NCBI GenBank assembly: GCA_051530055.1
Contig: CM121343.1
Coordinates: forward strand, 7,068,001 to 7,132,000
Direction of reading: 5' to 3'
Origin: Neoechinorhynchus agilis
Lineage: Eukaryota > Acanthocephala
Length of the DNA stretch: 64,000 bases
Shown: positions 55,690 through 64,000 of the stretch, one piece after another
How positions within the stretch are numbered: the stretch's first letter is position 1
Layout of the letters: every line of letters begins with the position of its first letter
Program-made: the position numbers and the translations under genes
The notes under the pieces: model-generated
What the model was told of the DNA's origin: nothing
What the model saw: the letters and a program-made list of their open reading frames with translations, nothing else
Databases searched by the model: none

Positions 55690-56168
55690 ATGAAGTCCAG
55701 TTCAGCACAGCTTGTTGATGAACAACAGAGGATATCCACGGAGTGCAAAAACTTTAAAGCTAAATTCGATTCTCTTAGAAGTGAGCTTATGCAAAATGCC
55801 GCAAAAAATAAAGCATTAAACCAAAGGACCATTTGATTGATATTTTTGTTTCAAATGATTCTTTGGTCATAGAGCACCAGTTGATCGAAAACGAAGCCGT
55901 TGCAGCTGACGTCAAATTTTTAGTTTCCCTTGGAAAGCCTATTTCTTTTCACAAATGTGTAGACGGGCACTTGATTGTGCCTAAGGAGAAAGATGAAGTA
56001 CTAAGTAACGTTCAAAACAGGATTAATTTTATAAAAAGCGAAATTAGAATGCTAACAACAAGCTCAGCGGTTGTCAGCGACAAACTTGAAGGAATCGCCG
56101 AGAAGCTTAAAAGAATGGAAATAGAACTTGCCACCAAGGCACAGGAAAGTTCAATGGGCAGGCTATAG
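55690..56168 (+). CDS. small coiled-coil hypothetical protein downstream of ABCB7
   Basis: ATG at 55690 is 65 bp after the ABCB7 stop and 2 nt after AAATTTTAG, so it is probably the second cistron of an operon. The first segment is helical (SAQLVDEQQRISTECKNF, KFDSLRSELMQN); the second (55833-56168) reads VAADVKFLVSLGKPISFHK, then NRINFIKSEIRML and KLEGIAEKLKRMEIELATK. The two segments are in different frames; a tiny intron starting GTGAGC at about 55779 would be one explanation. The helix-beta-helix plan is prefoldin-like but not diagnostic. Confidence 0.5.
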
Positions 56169-56676
56169 GCATCTAAAGAAGGGTAATTCGGAGAAATAAA
56201 AACGAATATGGAGTTTTAAAGAAAATCCTCCTTTGATTCTAAGTGACGCTCTTTAGATTTCAATTGTGTGAGTAGCTAATGCGAATGATGTAGAACTTTT
56301 AGAAATTTCATGATGACTCCAGGTTTGAACTACATATTCTTGAACATATCATTTAATACACCTTTCGAAGAGAAGGTGTGTTTTAAAATTAGAAAAGAGG
56401 GACAATAAAAATGTCAATATTCCGTTATTCCAATGCCGAAAATATACACTCGAGTAAAAACATGATCCACAGTCTTCATAAAACGAAAACTCTTTCCAAT
56501 TCATTTAACGGGAATGATTCTATCCAATTGTTCCTTCGAGTGGATGTGTATTCTCAATGTCGAATTGTAACATACTCGAGTTTTAATGAAATCAACCTTG
56601 GGAATTTTCAAGGCCTCAGCCTCCTTAACAAGCATCTAAGAATGGATGTAGTGGGGGGTACCTGAGTTGGTAGCCT
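56169..56676. other. no gene seen
   Basis: 3' flank of the coiled-coil gene with AATAAA at about 56196 and 56405. An 84-aa open frame at 56411 has no recognised features. Confidence 0.35.
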
Positions 56677-57132
56677 TTACTCGGGTGCGCGGGACCGTAG
56701 ATTCCCTAGGTGATGTTTCACCCCCTGTGCGAAAGGCCCTTGGAGATTCCTCGTCGGAAGTCTCCTCTTGTTCCCTTCCATTGTGTCCTCCATATTAATG
56801 AGCAGAGCCTCTTTTATCAACCTGCTCCTTAGGTTCCACTCGGCCACCCTTGTACACGCGTTTTCAACATCGATTCTGTGGTCGTTGTTGATAGCGTGAT
56901 TGAATAGAGCTGACGACACGTCCCCTCGTCGTAGCGGATACTCATGTTTCTCTACTCTTTTCCGCATCCCTTGTTTTGTAGGTTCAACATAGACCTGGTC
57001 GCAAACCTTACAGGGTATCGAATGTACCACGCATCGATTTTCCATAAGCTGTGATGGTTTCACTTTCAATATCCCGCTCAGTTTGGGTCCTGACGGATAG
57101 TAGGGAACCAGAACGAACGAAGTTTCCTTCAA
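56677..57132 (-). mobile_element. Penelope-like element: GIY-YIG endonuclease part
   Basis: Encodes VVHSIPCKVCDQVYVEPTKQ, MRKRVEKHEYPLRRGDV, SALFNHAINNDHRIDVENA and EWNLRSRLIKEALLIN, the layout of the GIY-YIG nuclease at the C-terminus of Penelope elements. It is a fragment; the expected GIY/YIG tyrosines are altered. Confidence 0.8.
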
Positions 57133-57415
57133 CTTGGTCCGGATTTCATAGCAACAACAAGAGTCACGGACGTAGATATTAGATGTAACACCGAGGCAAT
57201 AATTATAAGAGTGGAAGACGACATGTTTTGTGATATCGTTGATTAAGACAAAATGGCTATGCGAGAGAATAAGAATAAATGGAATAAGAACAGTATGTCA
57301 AAGGAGGAGGACAAAACTACAAGAGTATGTCGAGCGGACGAAGGGAAAGCACTAGTCGTGCTAAACACAACGGAATATATCGCAATTCCAGGAACTTAAG
57401 AAGGATCCAACTGCG

Positions 57416-57770
57416 ATGAGAGGGCGTGGATTTAACAGTTACTTGAATGGTCTAAAATTGGCCGGGAAAATTACCCAAAACTGGTATGAGAAAATAAGAT
57501 CTGCTAATGCGGAGATGGGTTTCATGTACCTGCTACCAAAGGTCCACAAACCATTTCTGAAGGTCAGACCGATCATTGCGTTTTACTATTCGTTTGGCCA
57601 CAAGTTAGCAAAGGATATTAACACACTAATTCGGGATAACATGGAAACTCCAGCATCATACGTTAAAGATCGCCCATCATTCGTTGAAGCAATCGGAAAA
57701 TACGATTCTCGCAACAACTTCCTTTGGACGGCAGATTCACGGCACTATTTACGAATGTACCGATAAAGGA
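57416..57770 (+). mobile_element. Penelope-like element: RT part, opposite strand
   Basis: Encodes GFMYLLPKVHKPFLKVRPII, LAKDINTLIRDN and ASYVKDRPSFVEAI, typical of the Penelope RT start (LPKVHK...RPI). Opposite in orientation to the nuclease part at 56677-57132, so the two are separate or rearranged fragments. Confidence 0.75.
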
Positions 57771-57781
57771 AGCAACTATCT

Positions 57782-57866
57782 TGGCCGCGGATTTACTTTC
57801 GAAACGATGCTTGGATCCCAAGCTCGCGGATTTAGTTTCGAAACGATGCGTGGATCCCAAGCTGGA
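57782..57866. repeat. two-unit direct repeat of about 37 bp
   Basis: CGCGGATTTA.TTTCGAAACG followed by TGGATCCCAAGCT occurs twice in succession. The stretch from here to about 58424 holds no recognised gene. Confidence 0.7.
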
Positions 57867-58424
57867 TATGGATGATTGATCAGTACGCTCATTGGATTCC
57901 GGTCGTGTGAGTCGCTAATCGGAACGATACGTCTTATTGATTTTTGGTTTACTGTGATTCGAGTTCAGTATTTGTTTCCATCTCTCAAATGGCGTAGCTT
58001 CCAAAATTTTTGCATGGATGAACTCTCCCAAACTCGACATTCTCTGGGGTTTTTGCACACTCAACACAAACGGTTCGTACGCCGGAAATCGTCGCAATTT
58101 AAACTAAAATGTCTGAGGCCCAACGAATAAATAGCGATGGTGGAGACCGGAATATCTTTTTAAATTTGTACACTTGCCATAGTCCACAAAAACGAATTCT
58201 CGTGCATGCGTTATCAAGAGACTATTCTCCTTGTAAGGATATAGAAAACTGTTAGAAATCGGGGCATATCCACTGAACCAATTTATTAGTAAGTTTTATC
58301 GAGAATTGCATTGGGGTGACAAGCGACCCAAATAACAATTATTGGTAGGTATCCCTCCCTATATCCAACTTTAGATTCTCCTCCTATAACGTTTTAATAA
58401 GAAATGCGATGTCGTTCCTAACCA

Positions 58425-58940
58425 TCAAATGTAAAAATGCGAGAAGGTAAGTCCAAAAAGGCAACGAGTCAAAACGACAACTTAAAGGCTTTAAATGTAA
58501 AAACGCGTGAAGGTAAATCCTAAAAGCAATGACCTGTAACGGCAACTTTTAACCACCAAATGTAAAAATGCGAGAAGATAAGTCATAGAAACAACGACAA
58601 CTTTAAGCCATCAAATGCGGGTAGTCAGGTTCCTAAAGACAATAACGCAAAACTGCAACTATAAAGAAATTAAGCACTAAAAATAATGAATCAAAACTGT
58701 AACTTTCAACCATGAAATATAAAAATGCGAGAAGGTAAATCCAAAGAGCGATGACCTATGACGGCGATTGTTCACCATTAAATAAAAAATTCGCGAGCCA
58801 CCAAATACGAGAAGGAAGGTTAAAACAATGACTCAAAACTGCAACTTTAAGAAATAGAAAGAAAGTGCTAAAAACAATGAGTCAAACTGTAACTTTCAAC
58901 CACATATAAAAATGCGCATAAGCAAGTCCCAAAACTATTC
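58425..58940. repeat. degenerate minisatellite, about eight units of about 60-65 bp
   Basis: Units contain variants of AAATGTAAAAATGCGAGAAG, AAGTCC.AAA, and CAACTTT.AACCA. Unit lengths vary and copies are eroded. It ends about 40 bp before the convertase start codon. Confidence 0.75.
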
Positions 58941-58977
58941 TACACTAGTTGACGACTACTCAAATAACGGTTAAATT

Positions 58978-60577
58978 ATGTTAACAATCTTTCTGTTCCT
59001 TTTCTCCGTACGCATTGCCTATAATCTACCGAAAAACGGAAATTTATTTGCGCATTCGAGCAATTATTCATTATCAGCGTCAACTCCATCATCGCTGGTT
59101 AACGTCGAGGAATGGCCCAATAGCTGGTATCTTCACCGATCGGCATATAATATCGAAAGGGTTTGGAACGAGGGTTATACTGGAAAAGGTGTCGTTGTGG
59201 GTATAATCGATTATGGTATCGAACAAGATCATCCTGATTTAAAGGATCGCGTCTTAGCGACATTGCCCGACTCGAGCGTTTTCAATGATCATGGCAATGG
59301 CTGTGCCGGAATTATAGCTGCGAATCCAGACAGCAGTATTTGCGGAGTAGGTATAGCCTATGATTCCAAAATCATCAGTTTAAACATACATAAATCACTT
59401 GATATTCTTTTCGATATAAATGAACCTGTCGAAGGAACCTTCGGCTTAAAAGAGCAGCGATGCATAATCTTTATTGGACTAATGTTCTTTAATTTAATAT
59501 CGCTAAATAATGCAACGCTGCACAATAAAATCAATGATTGATATTTATAGCGTTTCCCTTGGCGCGCCGGATGACGGTAGCTCGGTTGCGGAAATTCATC
59601 CAGCGTATAACATAATACTTGCTAACAATGCCAGGTTGGGGCGTAATCTTTTGGGATCTTCCTTAGTTATTGCCTCTGGTAATGGTGGTCATTTGTTTGA
59701 TAGTTGTGCGGCCGATGGACGAGTGAATTCCCATTACGCGATTGCGGTGGCTGGCATTCAAAGAAACCATTCGTCCCCGTATTACGCTGAAAAATGTGCC
59801 GCCATTATGACAACTGGATATGCCAGCGCTGGCTCTTCAAATCGGATAATAACTGCGGGTCTAAATGGTACGTGTCAACATTTTGGTGGAACATCGGCCG
59901 TCGCTCCAATGGTAGCAGCCATTATTGCACTTGGACTTCAAGCAAATCCTGATCTCGACTACAGACAAATCCAGTATTTGGTAGTTATGTCGTCCGTTAA
60001 GCACGAAAACATGAAACCTTATTGGCGTACGCATGGACGATGGTGGAAAAATGGAGCTGGTTATTGGGTAAGTAAATATTTTGGGTTTGGTATTCTTGAT
60101 CCCAAATCTTTTGTGGATAACGCCATTGCGATGAAAGGCCGTAAACTGCCAAAATCTAATACCTGTAAAGTTCGCATATCAGGCTTGACTTGGCTGCGAA
60201 GCGATTCTATGGCACGTTTCCGAGTTTATACGAATGCCTGCAATTCATTATCGTCTGCGATAACGAGTTTGGAACATGTAATTCTAAATGTTACAATCCA
60301 ACCTTCTTTTTCAAATCCTGGACAAAGGGGCAAACTAAGAATTGTGCTTGTGTCTCCTACCAATAACAGTGTGGAAATGTTGGATATTCGGCCTCTTGAC
60401 GAGGATAGAGTGAAAGGATTTATGTATCAGCCGTTTACGTCGGTTCTCAATTGGTTCGAAGATCCGAGGGGTTATTGGGAAGCACGAATATTTAATTTAG
60501 ATAAACATGGCTCATTCGTAGTGCATAAGATAGACATGATTCTGATCGGTGTTAATGGAAATCCTTTAGAAACATGA
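58978..60577 (+). CDS. subtilisin/kexin-type proprotein convertase lacking a prodomain
   Basis: Serine protease with signal peptide (MLTIFLFLFSVRIAYNLPKN). The catalytic domain starts about residue 45 (EWPNSWYLHRSAYNIERVW), leaving no room for the usual 80-residue inhibitory prodomain. Triad: Asp78 in VVVGIIDYGIEQDHPDL, His105 in FNDHGNGCAGIIAA and Ser in GGTSAVAPMVAA (codon at 59894); the oxyanion Asn is in ASGNGG. The P domain follows (CKVRISGLTWLRSDSMARF to HKIDMILIGVNG). The loop between Asp and His is much shorter than in furin. There is no membrane anchor. An intron at about 59455-59521 has inverted-repeat ends and no GT-AG. The 3' 610 bp are duplicated in inverse at 63393-64000. Confidence 0.85.
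59454..59521 (+). other. 67-nt non-GT-AG intron with inverted-repeat ends (convertase)
   Basis: GCAGCGATGCATAAT (59454-59468) is inverted at 59507-59521 (ATAATGCAACGCTGC) with 13 of 15 matches. Excision joins GTFGLKE to TIKSMIDIYSVSLG in frame, giving the family order VEA.S......IDIYSASWG. Without it the frame stops at 59541. The nearest AG on the 3' side (TTTATAG) is beyond the conserved DIYS and out of phase. Confidence 0.8.
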
Positions 60578-61454
60578 AATATAATGCGTGTGTGTTTTAA
60601 ACTTTTCGGAGATTACGTTTTGACAACGAATCTGTCGAAGAAACTCCATATTCGAATTAATATCCGAATGGAAAATTCGATAATTGTGTGCTCTAATTTT
60701 AACGAAAGTAAAAGTTAAACCTTAGAATAAAATAGACTGTAATAATACGTCAATTCTGGATTCTAAGCGATAATATCGTTTTTTTACGTGCATTATTCCA
60801 TGATTGACAATATAAAAGCAGGATAGAGAAATACTCAATTTAGAAATCGTTTTTGTAAGTCATAATTATACATTTTCTTTGGACATTAACATGATCGGTT
60901 CTTATATTAAAAAACATCTTATTTGCATGGTATTTACCAATAAAGTCTTTTTGGTGGTGCTGTTGACATGTACAATTATTTTATCACAGGAGTGCAAAAC
61001 TTTCAGAACTTGTAAATAAATCAAAACTCCACAAACCATCAATAATATTGCAGTCTGGGGAGCTTACCCAATTATTGATTAAAGAATCTTTCTTTAATAG
61101 CTAAAAAAGGCTGCAATATATACCCATCCTCTATATAGAGCCGCTTTTTACACGGCATTTTCTTACAACGACCGTTTTAAATTAAGACAAGTTTTCGATT
61201 TACGGCCTAAAATGTTTTCATTTATCGACAAGTTTTTTTTATGTATCTTTCATGTTGTTAATAACGATTAGAAGCATTTTAGGCAAAATGCCATCGCAAC
61301 AACTTGTATGGAATTCGGAGCGTGATAAAAAGATATGCCGGAAATCAGTCACGCGAGGAACTACGCTGTAAGTATTTCGTAACACGATGTGTCCGATCTA
61401 CTTGGAGCTGATAGGGAAACGATTTCATATGATTAACTCATTGGGTTGCAAGCA
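60578..61454. other. no gene seen; convertase 3' flank
   Basis: 60578-60642 matches the inverted copy at 63393-63455. The remainder is AT-rich and unassigned. Confidence 0.4.
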
Positions 61455-61602
61455 GGATCGGCTTCTAAGGTCCATCTCAATTATTCTCCAGACTTTTCCC
61501 GTTAAAAAAACTTTAACTAACAAAATACTTGTTGGCCGCAAAAACTTCTCTAAAATTCGTCCGGGCGGAAATGCCGTCAAAGACTCTCTTGGTCTTTTAT
61601 GA
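61455..61602 (+). mobile_element. CR1/jockey-like LINE linker fragment
   Basis: Encodes LTNKILVGRKNFSKIRPGGN and AVKDSLGL, matching the EN-RT linker of the copy at 52169-51741 (YLTKCLLAEKTSSSKIRSGG). Continues straight into the palindrome. Confidence 0.7.
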
Positions 61603-62243
61603 GGACCCAAAAGTACATGGGCCCTGTTCCACCATAAAGTTAGAGATGTGGTAGCTGGCATCAGCAGATCGAAAAATCTACTGTCGCCACACAAAAATAG
61701 TTTTTTATTCAACATAATGCGGAAAACGTTAACATGAACCTTATGACGTCGTCGATGGTCACTACATAGGCCCCCCTCTAGAAGGTTCTTCCGTTTTTTG
61801 CGAGGTCTGTCTCGTTTTGGAGGTTGAGCGAGAAAGATAAGTGATGTTGGATCGGTATACCCTTGGGAAACTTATACAGGCGTTGTATACCGGACCTTAC
61901 AAAGTACTTGATCGCAACGAAAAGTTTTTCATGATCGATCTCGGTGGAAAACCAGAGAACGTATCGATAGACCGCCTCAAACAAACGTATATCGATCCAA
62001 CATCACCCGTCTTTCTCGCTCAACCTCCAAAACGAGGCAGACCTCGCAAAAAACGGAAGAACCTTCTAGAGGGGGCCTATGTAGTGACCATCGACGACGT
62101 CATAAGGTTCATGTTAACGTTTTCCGTGTTATGTTGAATAAAAAACTATTTTTGTGTGGTGAGTAGATTTTTCGATCTACTGATGCCAGCTACCGCATCT
62201 CTAACTTTATGGTGGAACAGGACCCATGTACTTTTGGGTCCTC
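61603..62243. repeat. large imperfect palindrome with gypsy-derived arms
   Basis: Arms of about 225-235 bp (61603-61838 and 62020-62243) are inverse copies, from the GGACCCA hairpin at each outer end through ATTTTTCGATCTACTG-type sequence to CCTCTAGAAGG and CTTTCTCGCTCAACC. The 180-bp centre plus right arm encodes the tail of a Ty3/gypsy integrase (YTGPYKVLDRNEKFFMIDLG). Fossil material; broken. Confidence 0.85.
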
Positions 62244-62339
62244 ATAAACACTCGAATTTTAATTGGAAAATGAAATCAGATATTGACTTTTGGAGTGGAT
62301 TACGAGTCCGGGCGGGTGAGAATATGCGGTCGGGTTGGG

Positions 62340-63392
62340 TACGTTCAGGTGGAAATTGATGGTTATTGTTTGCAGGAGCGCTTGTGAGGTCGGGTCTTTC
62401 CTCGGAATCATTTCAGGTTACAATATCCGAGAAGATTGGCCAGCATGGAAAAAGGAGCGTAGATCTAGGAAGGTGCGAGGTATAGGAAGGTGCGAAAACG
62501 AATTAGGATTACGAGTGTTGTGCTCGTGTGAAAATGGGCCGATATATGGTAGAAATTGTGGCGCTAAGGTTGATAGGCGTTTTGTTTGTTTTAACAAAAT
62601 AGTATCAAGACATTCGGTGAAAAGGGGAAGTCAGCTGTGCAAATTTTAGATGCTCTTTTATGAGGAATTTCAAGACGGCGGATTAGAGACTGGGATAGGT
62701 TGCAAAAGATGGAATAACCGTAGATGAGGGAGCGTAAAAACAAGCGGAAGTAAAATTTGTAGAGATCGGGTGAATGGATTGCTACATGTCGGAGTCGTTT
62801 GAGGAGATAAATTTTAAAGGTGTTGTGCTTGAGGGATAGAGTGATGTGCGAGTCGCATCTTAAGATTGATTAAAATTGTAGACCCAGAATTCCTAGGGAA
62901 GTAACTCGTAGCATGTAATTTGGAAGCTTGGAGAAGGATGTGGGGTTGTGGGAGGGTGAAGGGATCATTTCGATGCATTTAAAAAAATTCAGGTGAAGTT
63001 TGTGATTGGTGCAGAAATCTTTTATATAGGTGATTTCGTTAGAGGTTAAGGAGACGGGGAGGTGGGGTGGTGTATGTGTGATGAGGGTGAGATCGTCGGC
63101 GTATGAGAAGAGTTTAGAGTGAGATCGGTTGCAGAAAATTTGGGCCCCAAGCCAAATTGTGGGGCGATGATTTGTCGTTGATGCCGTTGAAGGCGGGATT
63201 AAAAACATTTTTCGATGATTTTTGAAAGAGCGGGTTGAATCGATATTGGACGGAATGATTCGGTGGAAATCGGATGTCTATCTTTTGGAATAAAGATGAC
63301 TTTAGCAGTTTTTTTAGGAATGAGGGGTAGATGTCATATTAAAGGCTGCGATTTATCATGGGGCGAGAGGGTCGATAAGTTCGGGGATGATC
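62340..63392 (-). mobile_element. CR1/jockey-like LINE fragment
   Basis: Minus-strand RT pieces include the catalytic block KLFSYADDLTLITHTPPHLP (about 63110) and the thumb (KLPNYMLRVTSLGILGLQF), with the tail towards 62340 and the GGACCCA hairpin beyond. Its 5' edge coincides with the border of the convertase duplicate at 63392. Confidence 0.8.
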
Positions 63393-64000
63393 AGATTCGT
63401 TGTCAAAACGTAATCTCCGAAAAGTTTAAAACACGCACACATTATATTTCATGTTTCTAAAGGATTTCCATTAACACCGATCAGAATCATGTCTATCTTA
63501 TGCACTACGAATGAGCCATGTTTATCTAAATTAAATATTCGTGCTTCCCAATAACCCCTCGGATCTTCGAACCAATTGAGAACCGACGTAAACGGCTGAT
63601 ACATAAATCCTTTCACTCTATCCTCGTCAAGAGGCCGAATATCCAACATTTCCACACTGTTATTGGTAGGAGACACAAGCACAATTCTTAGTTTGCCCCT
63701 TTGTCCAGGATTTGAAAGAAGAGGATTGATTGTAACATTTAGAATTACATGTTCCAAACTGGTTATCGCGGACGATAATGAATTGCAGGCATTCGTATAA
63801 ACTCGGAAACGTGCCATAGAATCGCTTCGCAGCCAAGTAAAGCCTGATATGCGAACTTTACAGGTATTAGATTTTGGCAGTTTACGGCCTTTCATCGCAA
63901 TGGCGTTATCCACAAAAGATTTGGGATCAAGAATACCAAACCCAAAATATTTACTTACCCAATAACCAGCTCCATTTTTCCACCATCGTCCATGCGTACG
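63393..64000 (-). CDS. inverted duplicate of the convertase 3' part (continues past the window)
   Basis: Reverse-oriented copy of about 60028-60640, including P domain, stop and 65 bp of 3' flank. The protein differs from the first copy by about four residues (ISGFTWL for ISGLTWL, TINPLLSNP for TIQPSFSNP). The copy runs out of the window at 64000, so whether the catalytic part is present is unknown. The reading frame is intact in the visible part, consistent with either a functional paralogue or a very young pseudogene. Confidence 0.85.

Overview
Eukaryotic and almost certainly metazoan DNA. Host genes with animal orthologues (DCAF6, QSOX, a REEP protein, geranylgeranyl-diphosphate synthase, an EF-hand protein, ribosomal P1, the SUMO ligase NSE2, glycogen branching enzyme, the mitochondrial ABC transporter ABCB7 and a proprotein convertase) sit between dense young and old transposable elements. 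Most readable GT-AG introns are only about 40-60 nt. Several genes have a pyrimidine-AG splice acceptor directly in front of the start codon, and two pairs of same-strand genes are only about 65 bp apart. This looks like spliced-leader trans-splicing with operons.

The most striking signal is a second intron class. In the branching-enzyme, ABCB7, convertase and EF-hand genes, conserved protein blocks are split by insertions that no frame-preserving GT-AG pair removes well. Each insertion begins and ends with an 11-15 bp inverted repeat lying on the exon junctions. A weaker case is in DCAF6. Transposon-derived introns with non-canonical ends are known from the larvacean tunicate Fritillaria, and larvaceans also have operons with trans-splicing. 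A larvacean-like animal is therefore my best guess, but it is an inference from architecture and not from a marker gene.

Layout: 0-6.3 kb DCAF6 and QSOX (both minus). 6.4-13 kb a transposon graveyard: RTE-type LINE remnant, an 18-bp minisatellite, an RLE-type LINE, and a 33-bp minisatellite that is the expanded tail of another LINE. 13.3 kb REEP. 14.1-16.2 kb four 509-bp tandem copies. 16.3-20.1 kb a multi-exon secreted-protein gene. 21.6-23.6 kb GGPP synthase and EF-hand gene. 24.7-30.4 kb two long LINEs. 31.6-32.4 kb two P1-type ribosomal stalk genes in tandem. 32.7-34.7 kb a LINE with a nested insertion. 34.8-35.8 kb NSE2. 36-42.3 kb unassigned genes, MITEs and a 172-bp satellite. 43.9-47.4 kb branching enzyme. 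47.6-50.0 kb a broken Ty3/gypsy fossil carrying a SINE. 50.7-52.2 kb two LINE fragments head to head. 52.8-56.2 kb ABCB7 and a downstream small gene. 56.7-57.8 kb Penelope pieces. 59-60.6 kb proprotein convertase, whose 3' part recurs inverted at 63.4-64 kb around LINE and gypsy debris.

The host genes form no single pathway; the proximity is mostly that of a compact genome. The most productive themes are intron biology and the LINE family with a shared 3' hairpin and minisatellite tail.
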